A stretch of DNA of 64,000 nucleotides, taken from positions 687,001 through 751,000 of the forward strand of contig NC_017958.1 in NCBI RefSeq assembly GCF_000264455.2, read 5' to 3'. The position numbers and the translations under genes are program-made. The notes below the pieces were generated by a model that saw nothing but the letters and a program-made list of their open reading frames with translations, was not told where the DNA came from and searched no databases. Below are positions 12,601-20,382 of the stretch, in pieces. Position 1 is the first letter of the stretch. Each line of letters opens with the position of its first letter. The stretch comes from Tistrella mobilis KA081020-065. Its GTDB lineage: Bacteria; Pseudomonadota; Alphaproteobacteria; Tistrellales; Tistrellaceae.

Positions 12601-15225
12601 GCGGCGCTGGACCGGCGCGCCGTGGCCCTGGCCGGGCTGCCGGTGCTGGACCTGCCGACCGACCGGCCCAGACCCGACATCCGTCGCGGCCTGGGCGCCT
12701 GCCACGGGTTCACCCTGCCCGCCGCCCTGGCAGAGGCGGCCCGCAGCCTTGCCACCGCCCGGGGCACGACGACGGCCGTGGTGCTGGCGGCGGCCCAGGC
12801 GGCCCTGCTCGGCGGCCTTGCCCAGGCCGACCGCTTCGCCATCGGCCTGCCGGCCGCAGAGCGCCTGGCGCCCGAGACCGCCGAGACCGTCGGCCTGCTG
12901 GTCGAAACCCTGGTTCTGGCGGTGGATCTCGGCCAGGTCAGCGGGGCCGGGCTGATCGACCGGCTGGCGGCCGAGATGCGCGCCGCGCTGGGCGCGCGGC
13001 CGCTGCCGCTCGACCGGCTGATCGACCGGCTGGCGCCGCCGCGCGATCCGGCGCGCACACCGGTCTTCCAGACCATGTTCGGCCATGAACGTCTGGCCGC
13101 CCACGGGCTCGACATGGGCCCCGATCTGGCCGCAGAGCTGCTCCCGGCGCCCATGGCCGGCGCCCGCACCGATCTCACCCTGATCCTGACCGACCGTGCG
13201 GATGGCGGGCTGGACGGGTTGATCGAATACGACACCGACCTGTTCGAAGCGGCAACCATCGACCGCCTGGCCACCGGCTATGCCCGGCTGCTGGCCGCCC
13301 TGATCGCGGCGCCCGACCGGCTGGTCGCACAGCTGCCGCTCGGCGACCCGGCCCCGGCCGTCCCCGCATCGGCCCCGCGGCCTGCCGGCCCGGCTGCGGC
13401 GTTCCGCGCCGTCGTGGCGGCCCGCACGCAGGCGATCGCCATCAGCCATGCCGACGGCACCCGGATCGACTATGCCGATCTGCTCGACCGCGCCGACAGG
13501 CTCGCCCGCGGGCTGACAGCCCGGGGGCTCCGCCCCGGCACCCATGTCGGGCTCTATGCCGAACGTTCGGTCGCGGGTATCGTGGCGACGCTCGCGATCA
13601 TGCTGGCGGGTGCCGCCTATGTGCCGATCGATCCCGCCTATCCGGCCGAGCGTCAGGCGATCCTCGCCCGGGATGGCGGGCTGGAGGCGCTGATCCTGCC
13701 CCGAACCGCCCCCCTGCCCGACTGGGCGGCCGGCGTTGGCCGGATCGTTCGGATCGACCAGGATGGCCGGGTCGATCGGCATGGCAGCGGCGATCTGCGC
13801 ATCACCGGCACGCCCGCCCCCGACGGACCGGTATCGCCGGAGGCCGTGGCCTATCTGATGTTCACCTCGGGCTCCACCGGCCGGCCCAAGCCGATCGCGG
13901 TGCCCTGGCGGGCGGTGATGGTGCGTGCGATCGCCGGCGGCTATGCCGCGATCGGGCCCGAGACGGTGATCCCGCACATCTCCAATCCGTCCTTCGACGC
14001 AGCGACCTTCGAGATCTGGGGCGCGCTGTTCAACGGTGCCCGGCTGCATCTCGTCGATCAGCCGGTGCTGGTCGATCCGGGCCGGCTGGCCGATGAACTG
14101 ACGACTGCCGGTGCCACCCTCGCCTTCGTGACCACCTCGCTCTTCAACCGCATCTCGGAACAGGCGCCCAGCGCTTTCGCGGACTTCGATCGGGTGCTGG
14201 TCGGCGGCGAGGCGGTGCAGATGCGCTGGATCCGGGCGGCGGCGGCCGCCTGTCCCGCCACCCGCTTCGCCAATATCTACGGCCCCACCGAAACCACCAC
14301 CTTCGCCACGGTCTTCGACATCGACGATGCGGCGATCGATGCCGCCCCGATCGGCCGGCCGATCGCCGACACCACAGCGCAGATTCTGGACCACCATCTC
14401 CGGCCGCTGCCCGATGGCGTGCCCGGGGAACTCTGCCTGGGCGGCGCCGGCCTTGCCCATGGCTATCCGGGCGATCCGGTGCGCACGGCGCTGGCCTTCG
14501 TGCCCGACCCGTTCGCCACCACCCCGGGGGCGCGTCTCTACCGCACCGGCGACCGGGTGGTGCGCGATGCCCGGGGCAGGCTCCGCTATCTGGGCCGCCG
14601 CGACGGCCAGATCAAGCTGCGCGGCCATCGCATCGAGCCCGGAGAAATCGCCGCCGCGGCGCACACCGTTCCGGGCGTGGCCCAGGCCCATGCGATGCTG
14701 CGCCGGGACGACGACACACCCCGGCTGGTGCTCTACGCAACCGGCACCACCACCCCGGCGGCACTTGCAACCGCCCTCCGCGGCCTCCTGCCGCGCTGGA
14801 TGGTGCCCTCGGCGGTGCTGGTGCTCGACAGCCTGCCGGTCACCGCCAATGGCAAGATCGATACCGCCCGTCTGCCGGCACCGCCGGCGGTCGCAGCGGA
14901 CACCGTGGCGGCGACCGGCGGCGGCACCATCGACCGGCTGGCGGCGATCTGGGCCGCCCTGCTCGGCCATCGCACGTTCGGGCCGGCCGACAACTTCTTC
15001 GATGTCGGCGGTCATTCGCTGCTGCTGGTCGATCTGCGTGCCCGCATCGCCGAGGAGCTGGGGGTGACGCTGGCCATGACCGACTTCTTCGCCGCCCCGA
15101 CCCTGGCCGATCTGGCCCGGCGGATCGACGAGGGCGCGACGCCGGCGACACCTGCCCGGCCGGGCGCCGCCGCCGATCGCCTGGACGGCCGCAGCCGTCT
15201 TGCCGCCCGCCGCCGCAGACCCTGA
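3637..15225 (+). CDS. Multimodular NRPS: C(end)-A(Leu)-nMT-T-E / C-A(Thr)-T / C-A(Ile)-T
   Basis: It continues the preceding gene after the frameshift; a GTG at 3664 is the first possible start in this frame (residues below count from it). The first module ends its C domain, then has an A domain (about 240-660; code D-A-W-F-L-G-H-V-V, Leu) with an N-methyltransferase inserted after A8 (SAM motif EIGCGSG near 762). Its T domain is GGDS type (S1196), and an epimerase follows (HH at 1375-1376, HHLVIDAVSW). The second module has a DCL-type C (HHALLDG, 1865) suited to a D-configured donor, A code D-F-W-N-I-G-M-V-H (Thr) and T (S2749). The third has C (HH 2929), A code D-A-F-F-L-G-I-T-F (Ile; A3 ends PKP instead of PKG) and T (S3785). 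The predicted product is N-Me-D-Leu-Thr-Ile. There is no terminal release domain, so the chain passes to the PKS gene 24 bases downstream. Confidence 0.93.
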   Translation, partial: PVFDRPRPAVQSYQGALTRRPMPAALARHVDETARRHKATPFVVLLAAFQLLIGRISGTTDVAVGSPIANRTHPDTEALIGFFVNALVLRSRFNDDPDFAAFTDRVRQVVLDAQDHQDLPFEVLVEALEPDRALDRNPLFQIAFAVQNAEVPPLALDGLDIRAVEREVTRTRFDLELHVWPSETGYDLVAYYATDLFDAATIDRLLGRYETLLAAALARPEAPVSILPVATADETAALAALRAGPPAAAFRPVTAEIADRAAEAPAAPAILHQGAPLSRTDLDQAATRLARRLIAAGIGPEDRVGLLFDRSPAFVIAALAVLRAGAAYVPMVTDYPDERIRWQIADAGMRAVLAAADQAPRIGDAVPVLVPDDDTGDGDAAARLPDPAGIDADRLAYVVYTSGSTGRPKGVAITHGGLANLVAWHRRAYAPDQTTRMAQVAGLAFDAAGWEIWPALAAGAALVLPQPGAGRDPDLLLADFVTHRVTQAFVPTPLAAPLLSRPRPEGLKLDLLLTGGERLATAPEMPGVRLINHYGPTETAVVATAGPVDPAEIAAGRAPAIGRPIDGFTAHVLDRRMRPVPFGVAGELWLGGAGLARGYLGRAELTATAFLPDPFSTTPGARLYRTGDLVVRRADGSLDFRGRADAQVKLRGHRIEPGEIEAALRDDPAVAEAAVLLAPAGDAQAAARLIAFVVADTAADEADRAAREAERAEDWRRLYADTYGALDGDPVFRIAGWTSSYDRSPIPAPEMATWRDATVAAIERLGGETVWEIGCGSGLLLWKLAPRRRRYHATDFSAEAIAHLKADLARSGIDHVTLERRAADDMADRQAGPWDNRPAGPWDAIVINSVIQYFPGEDYLLRVLRGALDAIAPEGALFAGDIRAAHVERGFQTSIALHQAPAATPAEALSARIADALAAEKELLIDPAWFLTRAAALPGVAGMDIRLKRGRDRNEMTRFRYDVTLFKGAARAPLVPDRRMVWADGPDFPALCARVAAEGGRIEILDLPNARTAADMAAADRLDGRHATAGDIAAAAAEAARDAVDPETLWSIADEAGVALRITWAEDPALMHVLIEPAAVAEDPRPPLWAPWRSMPARSPINDPLAAGADRRMIRRLRDHLRRRLPEALVPAEIRLLDRLPLTPNGKLDRAALLARLATRQTAAPETTTAPAGATEATLSRIWCEVLGVAAIGRHENFFEAGGDSILSIQVASRARKAGLPLAVRDLFAHQTLAELAGALDARAETDAGRDACLPVDGPVPLTPVQAWFLDREPVDPHHFNQAILLTLPAGTEDAAIQAAVQTLAGRHDALRLRFSPDGSGRMMQQAGPVDGATRFDSIDARFDDWSAHAARVQAGLDLARGPLLRVVRYRTGAGADRLLIVAHHLVIDAVSWRLLLDELRELLAGGGGADPAPAPSFTRWAAALADRAARGAFDDEIPHWQAVAHAATSAAGLPVDDPAAPDLVERARTTHRALDEARTDRLLRAANRALRTEAAEIITAAVARALARLTATSLATAPGPVTLLIDREGHGREDLVPGLDPARITGWFTAIHPVALIVDPAEPPRASLARIKDTLRAVPRRGAGFGPLIRAGRIETPPPAPEIAFNYLGQVDAALDGGGLLAAAPEPVGPLQSPAATRLHALTIGAAVMAGRLRVEITWPGDRIAAARMERLADDVVAELGALVDVCMAADAAGLTPSDLPLAGLDQPGLDGLLARLPIPAEAVETAWPATALQHGLLLQGARGPAEGAALYVEQFAFRLRPPVDTGALVRAWDLVTARHQALRSLILHEGLERPLVVVARHHRPEIATSDHRVLAPAAAEAALDAALARDRATRFDAARACPWRLALHRLPGDAGSDEDVGAGDIVLVWSFHHALLDGWSTFRVLEEVLAAYTALTRRSTPDLAPAAPLARFAAWLAARDPLAEETYWRAALDNLPEPQPLPGGRPGGSATAERHHVTGRLPAPAAARIIEAARLLKVTPATIAQAAWAMVLARHGDRDDVVFGTTVSGRPEAVAEVERMVGLFINTVAVRVRIDPARRIGDWLAELQESRRAATAFEAAPLGLVQRWALPGEQRRPLFETILAFENYPVAEALKGDAATPPVLDVADTVYEGRTEYPLTVTVLPGDGFAVDIAYDPGLVDADAADRLLGQMLTALAGLTRDPLARLATVDVLDAAERRLIADWSQGRGAAAIAAGFAGDPAPVADDDRPLHLRLADHGAGEPALIQGDRRLDRAWLDTAARRVAARLVAAGVGKGDLVALLMPRCPELVAAMVGIHLAGAAYLPLDPVYPDARIAAVLGHARPRAVLADMAGLGRLHDLAGAPALRLDVAAVTGTGPLLHPLPQPAADWRDQPAYVIYTSGSTGTPKGVVVTLGNLARLIDATRPWFDFGPGDVWTLFHSPAFDFSVWEIWGPLATGGRLVIVDHDQARDPAGFHRLLAHEGVTVLNQTPSAFAALDAADALAAGVPAGPALDTLRLVIFGGEALDAASLAGWFARHGDDRPALVNMYGITETTVHVTHARIRAPHAAETGTAPIGVPIPDLTLQLLDHQGRPVPIGAAGEIHVGGRGLARGYLGRDDLTAERFITTADGTRLYRSGDLGRWRSDGRLDHLGRIDAQVKIRGFRIEPAEIRAALIAHPAIADAAVAARAGGADGELRLVAWILADEVPEDLRDHLKARLPDWMVPSAIMPVAALPLTRNGKLDLAALPDPSPVAGSGGAAPATATEARLARIWEELLGVPAPGRRDDFFALGGHSLLLARLAHRIAREFGVTLDWPTLFAATSLEAQADRIEGLAGSDGLPPLRPVPRDGRPLPLSAAQRRMLFLNEAAPGPAHTIPLLLGLTGPLDLARLQAAIDGLITRHEALRSRFPTVAGQPVQLVAPAEPQPLVVVEPEDAAEWIRAELARPFDLANEPAFRCTLLRRGRQDHVLVACLHHVAGDGWSVGLLARDLGALYQGDADLPPVVIGSADLGAAEADPRRMAAVDAALDRRAVALAGLPVLDLPTDRPRPDIRRGLGACHGFTLPAALAEAARSLATARGTTTAVVLAAAQAALLGGLAQADRFAIGLPAAERLAPETAETVGLLVETLVLAVDLGQVSGAGLIDRLAAEMRAALGARPLPLDRLIDRLAPPRDPARTPVFQTMFGHERLAAHGLDMGPDLAAELLPAPMAGARTDLTLILTDRADGGLDGLIEYDTDLFEAATIDRLATGYARLLAALIAAPDRLVAQLPLGDPAPAVPASAPRPAGPAAAFRAVVAARTQAIAISHADGTRIDYADLLDRADRLARGLTARGLRPGTHVGLYAERSVAGIVATLAIMLAGAAYVPIDPAYPAERQAILARDGGLEALILPRTAPLPDWAAGVGRIVRIDQDGRVDRHGSGDLRITGTPAPDGPVSPEAVAYLMFTSGSTGRPKPIAVPWRAVMVRAIAGGYAAIGPETVIPHISNPSFDAATFEIWGALFNGARLHLVDQPVLVDPGRLADELTTAGATLAFVTTSLFNRISEQAPSAFADFDRVLVGGEAVQMRWIRAAAAACPATRFANIYGPTETTTFATVFDIDDAAIDAAPIGRPIADTTAQILDHHLRPLPDGVPGELCLGGAGLAHGYPGDPVRTALAFVPDPFATTPGARLYRTGDRVVRDARGRLRYLGRRDGQIKLRGHRIEPGEIAAAAHTVPGVAQAHAMLRRDDDTPRLVLYATGTTTPAALATALRGLLPRWMVPSAVLVLDSLPVTANGKIDTARLPAPPAVAADTVAATGGGTIDRLAAIWAALLGHRTFGPADNFFDVGGHSLLLVDLRARIAEELGVTLAMTDFFAAPTLADLARRIDEGATPATPARPGAAADRLDGRSRLAARRRRP
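6127..6165 (+). repeat. Short tandem duplication inside the N-methyltransferase domain
   Basis: Two near-identical 15-base units (6127-6141 and 6151-6165) spaced 24 bases apart encode AGPWD twice. The homologous N-methyltransferase of the tyrosine module (near 40340) has no such duplication, so it is probably a recent in-frame slippage event in a surface loop. Confidence 0.6.
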
Positions 15226-15249
15226 ACCCCGATCCGAAGGCCCCTGCCG

Positions 15250-18200
15250 ATGATCCCCGCCGACGACCACAGCATGACCAATGCCGGGACCGCGCCGTCG
15301 CCCACCGACATCGCGATCATCGGCATGGCCTGTCGCGTGCCCGGCGCCGACGGGCCCGAGGCGCTGGCGCGGCTGCTGGCCGAGGGGCGCGAGGGCATCG
15401 CCGATCTGCCCGCCGATGACGGCATCGACGATCCGCGCTGGGTGCGGCGCAAGGGGCTGCTGGCCGATCCCTTCGGCTTCGATGCCGGGCTGTTCGGCCA
15501 TGCCCCGCGAGAGGCGGCGCTGATCGACCCGCAGGCGCGGCTGCTGCTGGAACTGGGCTGGGAAGCGCTGGAACGCGCCGGCCAGCCGCCCCGGGCAACC
15601 GAGGGCCAGGGCCGCACCGCCGTCTATGCCGGCGCCGGCATCAGCACCTATCTGCTGACCCATCTGCTCAACAATCCCGCGGCGGCCGATCTCGCCACAC
15701 CCTTCGAGGCGGTGCTCGCCAATTCGGGCGACAGCCTGGTGACGCGCATCGCCTATGAGCTGGATCTGCGCGGCCCGGCGGTGGACGTCCAGACCGCCTG
15801 TTCGACCTCGCTGGTGGCGGTGCATCTGGCGGTGCAGGCGCTGATTGCCGGCGAATGCCGGATGGCACTGGCCGGCGGCGCCTCGATCGACCTGCCGGCG
15901 CCTGCCGGCTACTGGTACGCGCCCGGCATGATCCTGAGCCCCGACGGCCATTGCCGGGCCTTCGCGGCCGATGCCGCCGGCACGGTGCCGGCCTCGGGCG
16001 GCGGCATGGTGGTGCTGAAACGGCTGGTCGATGCGCTGGAAGACGGCGACCACATCCATGCGGTGATCCGCGGCTCCGCCACCAACAACGACGGCGCCGC
16101 CCGGATCGGCTTCACCGCCCCGGGTGTCGAGGGTCAGGCCGAGGTGATCGCCGAGGCGCTGACGCTGGCCGGCATTGCGTCCGAGCAGATCGGCATGATC
16201 GAGGCTCATGGCACCGGCACACCGATCGGCGACCCGATCGAGGTTCAGGCGCTCACCCGCGCCTTCGGGCCCGAGGTGCCGCGCGGGCAGTGCCTGCTGG
16301 GCTCGATCAAGAGCAATCTGGGCCATCTGAACGCGGCCGCCGGCGTGGTCGGCCTGATCAAGGCGGTGATGGCGGTCGAGGCCGGCATGGTGCCGCCCAC
16401 CCTGCATGCGGACCAGCCCAACCCGGCCCTCGACCTCGCCGCCACGCCTTTCCGGCTGGCGACGGCCCTCAGCCCCTGGCCGGCGATCCCCGGGCCGCGG
16501 CGCGCGGGCGTCAGCTCCTTCGGCATGGGCGGCAGCAATGCCCATGTGGTGATCGAACAGGCCCCGCCGCACCCCGTGCGCCCGGCCGCCCCGGCCCGGC
16601 TGCTGTGCTTCGCGGCGGCGACCGCCACCGCACTCGACCGCATGAGCATGGCCCCGATCCCGGCGACGGCCGATGCCGGCTTCACCCTGCTTGCCGGCCG
16701 GGCGCGTCTGCCGCATCGGCGGGTGCTGCTGCAGCTGCCGGATGGCGGGATGGAGACGATCGACGGTCAGGCCCCCGACCAGCCGGTGACCGTGGCGCTC
16801 GCCCGGCCCGATGCCGCCGTCGCCGCCGGTCTGGCGGCCCTCGGCCTGGACCTCAGCCCCGATGGCACGCTGATGCTGGAGGTCGAGGGCCGCGACGAGA
16901 CCGCGCTCCTCCGCGCCGTCGCCCGCGCCTGGACGCAGGGTGCCGACATCGATGCCGTCCGGCTCTACGGTCCCGGCCGCCGCCGGCTGCCGCTGCCCGG
17001 CTATCCATTCGAACATGGCCATCACGAGATCCCGCGCCCCGCCGCCATGCCGACCGCGGCCGATCCGCTGGCCCTGCCGCCCAGGCTGGCCGATCCGACC
17101 GACTGGTTCTGGCTGCCGGTCAGCCGCGAAATCCCGCCACCTTCGGTCGAGGCAGAGGCGGCGGGCGCCGTCATCACCGGCCCGGTGCTGATCCTGGCGG
17201 ACGCGCTGGGGGTGAGCGCGATCCTGGCCGATCGGCTGCGGGCGGCCGGCCACGGCGTCACCCTGGTCACGCCCGGCAGCGCGTTCGCCGCGGCGGGGCC
17301 GGACCGTTTCACCCTGGATCCCGCGGATCCGGGCCAGTTCCGCAGCCTGATCGCAGCGCTCGACGCCGAGCCGCGCACCATCCTCCATGCCTGGGCGCTG
17401 AGGGGGCCGAGGCCACCCGCCGCCGGGGTCGAGACCATCGCCGCGGTGCAGAGCCGGGGGCTGCATGCCCTGCTCCACCTGCTTCAGGCCCTGGGCAGCC
17501 CGGGCACGGGGCCGGAACGCCGGCTGCTGGTGGCGGCCGACCGGCTGCTGCCGGTGACGGACAACGACCTCCGGCCCGATCACGCGCCGCTGCTGGGGGC
17601 CGCCAAGATCGTTTCGCAGGAATACGACCGCATCCTCTGCCGGATGGTCGATCCCGGCACCGCCGCACCGGCGCGGCTGGCCGATATCCTTTTGGCCGAG
17701 CTGACCGAGGGGGCGGAGGCGCCGCGCGTGACCAGCTGGCGCGGCGGCCGGCGCTTCGTCGGCGAAGAAGCCCCGCGACGGCTGACCGGGGATGGCCGGG
17801 CGCGTTTCGTGCCCGGCGGGGTGACGGTGATCACCGGCGGGCTGGGCGGCATGGGCCTCGCCTTTGCCGAAGAGGTGGCGGAGCTTGCCCCCGGCGGGGC
17901 GCTGGTGCTGATCGGCCGGTCGGTCTTCCCCGACCCCGAAGACTGGGAGGACTGGCTGGTCGAGAATGGCGAGACCGGCCGCATCGCCCGCAGCATCCGG
18001 CGCCTGCAGGCGATCATCGCCCGCGGCACACGGCTGATGGTGGCGACCGCCGATGTGGCCGATGCCGGCGCGGTCGAGGCGGTTCTGGCCGAGGCGCGCC
18101 GCCGCTTCGGGCCGATCACCGCCCTGCTGCACACCGCGGCCCTCGCCGATTATGAAGGCGTGATCCACGGCCGCGCGCGGGCGCGCACCGACCGGGTGAT

Positions 18201-20367
18201 GGCCGCCAAGCTTCAGGGCACGCTGGTGCTCGACCAGGCGACGCGGAACGATCCGCTGACCCTGTTCCTGCTCTGCTCCTCGCTCGGCACCGTGCTCTAC
18301 CATGTGAAGTTCGGCCAGGTCGGCTATGCGGCGGCGAACGAGTTCATCGACGCCTTCGCCCGGGCGCGGGCCGCCGACCCCGCCCGCCCCGGCGCCACAG
18401 TCGCGATCCGCTGGTCGGACTGGCGCGACAGCGGCATGTCGGTGGCGGCGCTCGCCCGCTGGGCGGAGCGCACCGGCATCGACGAGAGCGACTATATCTC
18501 GGACGGTCTGACCGATCTGGAAGGCCGGCTGGCCATGCGCCGCGCCGCGGGCCAGGCGGCGCCGCTGATCGGGGTGTCGCAGCACGACCTGCGGATGCTG
18601 GTTGCCCAGGATCCGCTCAGGGCAAAAGCCTTCCTGGCGGAGACCGATCGCGCCCATGCAAGGCCGGCGCTGGCGCAGGATTACGTGGCGCCGCGCACGG
18701 CGGCCGAGCGCGAGGTCGCACGGATCTGGCAGCGGCTGCTGGGCATCGACCGGGTCGGCGCGCTGGATGATTTCTATGATCTGGGCGGCCATTCCCTGCT
18801 CGCCACGCAGGTTCTGTCGCGGATCACCGAGCGGCTGAAGGTCGAGGTGCCGCTGGATGCCTTCCTGGACGATCCCACGGTGGAAGCGCTGGCAGGGCTG
18901 ATCGACGCGGCCGAGGCGGCCCGTGCCGCCACCACCGCCGCGGCCGGGAGCCTGCCGGCCGAAACTGCGGATGATGACGGGCCGATCCCCCATGCCGGCC
19001 GGCCGGCGGAGGGGCTGCCGCTGTCTTTCGCCCAGGCGCGCTGCTGGTTCCTGGACCAGATGGAGCCGGGCAGCGCCGGCTATAACATGCCGATGGCGCT
19101 GGAGGTGACGGGGCCGCTGGACCAGGTGGCCCTGGCGCACAGCATCGACCTGATCCTGGCCCGGCACGAAGGGCTGCGGACGCTGTGTGTCGTGCGGGAT
19201 GGCGAGCCGCGCCAGATCGTGGTGCCGGAGCGCAGGGGCGTTCTGGAGATCCGGGCGGCAGCCGAGCCTTCAAGCCTGCAGGCCCTGGCCGAGGCCGAAG
19301 CCCGCAAAGCCTTTGACCTGACGCGGGACATCCCCTTCCGCGCCGCCCTGGTGCCGGTCGGGCCCGAGCGGCATCTGCTGCTGATCACCATGCACCATAT
19401 CGCATCCGACGGCTGGTCGATGGGGGTGTTCCTGGACGAGCTGGCGCGGTTCTATGCCGGCTTTGCCGCGGGCCAGGTGCCGGCCCCGGCGCCCCTGCCG
19501 GTGCAGATGCCGGATGTGGCTGCCTGGCAGCGGCAGCGCTATGCCGGCGGCCGGCTGGAGGCGCTGACCGGCTGGTGGCGCGACCGGCTGGCGGGGCTGC
19601 CCGATCTGGTGCTGCCGACCGACCGGCCGCGGCCGCCCGTGCGCAGCGATGCCGGCGGGCTGATCGCGGTGCCGCTGGACCCTGCGGCCATGGCCCGGCT
19701 GCGGGCGCTGGGGCGGGCGGAGCGGGCGAGCCCATTCATGGTGCTGCTGGCGATCTTCCGCCACCTGCTGGGCCGCTATTCGGGGCAGGAGGATTTCGCG
19801 ATCGGCACGCCGGTGGCGGCCCGGTCCCGGCCCGAACTGGAGCCGCTGATCGGCTTTTTCGCCAACACGCTGGCCATCCGCAGCCGCATACCTTCAGATG
19901 CAAGCCTGCGCCGGGCGGTGGCGATCGTGCGCGAGGATGCCGGCCAGGCCTTCGCCCGCCAGGACCTGCCCTTCGACCGGCTGGTGGAAGAGCTGGGCAT
20001 CGCCCGCGACCCCGGGCGCAACCCCGTGTTCCAGGTGCTGTTCGTGCTGCAGAATGCCGGCCGGGCGACCCCGCGGGTGGCGGGGCTGGAGCTGACGCCG
20101 CTTAAGGCGGATACCGCCACCGCGAAGTTCGACCTGACGCTGTCGGTGGTGCCGGGGCCCGTGGCGGAGGGGGCCGAGACCGAGGATTACAAACAGGCGT
20201 TGTTCGAATTCGCCACCGACCTGTTCGATCCGGCCGGAATCGAGATGATGGGAGCATGTTTCGCCGAACTGGTCATGCGACTTTCGGTTGAAGCCGACGC
20301 GCCGATGTCGTCCATTGCGCTGACTGCCGCGGGGATGGCGGCCGCAGCCGATGACGACGGCTGGTGA
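15250..20367 (+). CDS. Hybrid PKS-NRPS: KS-(no AT)-KR-ACP-C
   Basis: The 1705-residue protein has a ketosynthase at about 16-440 with Cys184 (TACSTS), His320 (EAHGTG) and His359 (NLGHLN). A linker ending in LPLPGYPFEH follows, as found after a missing acyltransferase, and no GHSxG-bearing AT domain is present. The ketoreductase (TGGLGGMG near 862; Ser1010/1011, Tyr1026, Asn1030) precedes an ACP (Ser1182) and a C domain (HHIASDG, His1382-1383). It should extend isoleucyl-S-T by malonyl and reduce the keto group, giving the statine-type gamma-amino acid isostatine. The terminal C domain would then join it to the hydroxyacid carried by the next protein, an ester bond in didemnins. A GAAGG at 15236-15240 supports the ATG at 15250. 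Malonyl must come from an AT acting in trans. Confidence 0.93.
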   Translation: MIPADDHSMTNAGTAPSPTDIAIIGMACRVPGADGPEALARLLAEGREGIADLPADDGIDDPRWVRRKGLLADPFGFDAGLFGHAPREAALIDPQARLLLELGWEALERAGQPPRATEGQGRTAVYAGAGISTYLLTHLLNNPAAADLATPFEAVLANSGDSLVTRIAYELDLRGPAVDVQTACSTSLVAVHLAVQALIAGECRMALAGGASIDLPAPAGYWYAPGMILSPDGHCRAFAADAAGTVPASGGGMVVLKRLVDALEDGDHIHAVIRGSATNNDGAARIGFTAPGVEGQAEVIAEALTLAGIASEQIGMIEAHGTGTPIGDPIEVQALTRAFGPEVPRGQCLLGSIKSNLGHLNAAAGVVGLIKAVMAVEAGMVPPTLHADQPNPALDLAATPFRLATALSPWPAIPGPRRAGVSSFGMGGSNAHVVIEQAPPHPVRPAAPARLLCFAAATATALDRMSMAPIPATADAGFTLLAGRARLPHRRVLLQLPDGGMETIDGQAPDQPVTVALARPDAAVAAGLAALGLDLSPDGTLMLEVEGRDETALLRAVARAWTQGADIDAVRLYGPGRRRLPLPGYPFEHGHHEIPRPAAMPTAADPLALPPRLADPTDWFWLPVSREIPPPSVEAEAAGAVITGPVLILADALGVSAILADRLRAAGHGVTLVTPGSAFAAAGPDRFTLDPADPGQFRSLIAALDAEPRTILHAWALRGPRPPAAGVETIAAVQSRGLHALLHLLQALGSPGTGPERRLLVAADRLLPVTDNDLRPDHAPLLGAAKIVSQEYDRILCRMVDPGTAAPARLADILLAELTEGAEAPRVTSWRGGRRFVGEEAPRRLTGDGRARFVPGGVTVITGGLGGMGLAFAEEVAELAPGGALVLIGRSVFPDPEDWEDWLVENGETGRIARSIRRLQAIIARGTRLMVATADVADAGAVEAVLAEARRRFGPITALLHTAALADYEGVIHGRARARTDRVMAAKLQGTLVLDQATRNDPLTLFLLCSSLGTVLYHVKFGQVGYAAANEFIDAFARARAADPARPGATVAIRWSDWRDSGMSVAALARWAERTGIDESDYISDGLTDLEGRLAMRRAAGQAAPLIGVSQHDLRMLVAQDPLRAKAFLAETDRAHARPALAQDYVAPRTAAEREVARIWQRLLGIDRVGALDDFYDLGGHSLLATQVLSRITERLKVEVPLDAFLDDPTVEALAGLIDAAEAARAATTAAAGSLPAETADDDGPIPHAGRPAEGLPLSFAQARCWFLDQMEPGSAGYNMPMALEVTGPLDQVALAHSIDLILARHEGLRTLCVVRDGEPRQIVVPERRGVLEIRAAAEPSSLQALAEAEARKAFDLTRDIPFRAALVPVGPERHLLLITMHHIASDGWSMGVFLDELARFYAGFAAGQVPAPAPLPVQMPDVAAWQRQRYAGGRLEALTGWWRDRLAGLPDLVLPTDRPRPPVRSDAGGLIAVPLDPAAMARLRALGRAERASPFMVLLAIFRHLLGRYSGQEDFAIGTPVAARSRPELEPLIGFFANTLAIRSRIPSDASLRRAVAIVREDAGQAFARQDLPFDRLVEELGIARDPGRNPVFQVLFVLQNAGRATPRVAGLELTPLKADTATAKFDLTLSVVPGPVAEGAETEDYKQALFEFATDLFDPAGIEMMGACFAELVMRLSVEADAPMSSIALTAAGMAAAADDDGW

Positions 20368-20382
20368 GGGAGGGAGGACGAG

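Noticed and set aside
16600-17100. A hidden acyltransferase domain after the first KS
   Set aside because: The segment is about 180 residues with no GHSxG and matches only the post-AT linker; too short for an AT.
11776-19167. A 2463-codon open frame on the - strand
   Set aside because: It is antisense to clear NRPS/PKS modules; its composition (Arg/Gly/Gln-rich) and lack of any domain mark it as a GC-rich shadow frame.
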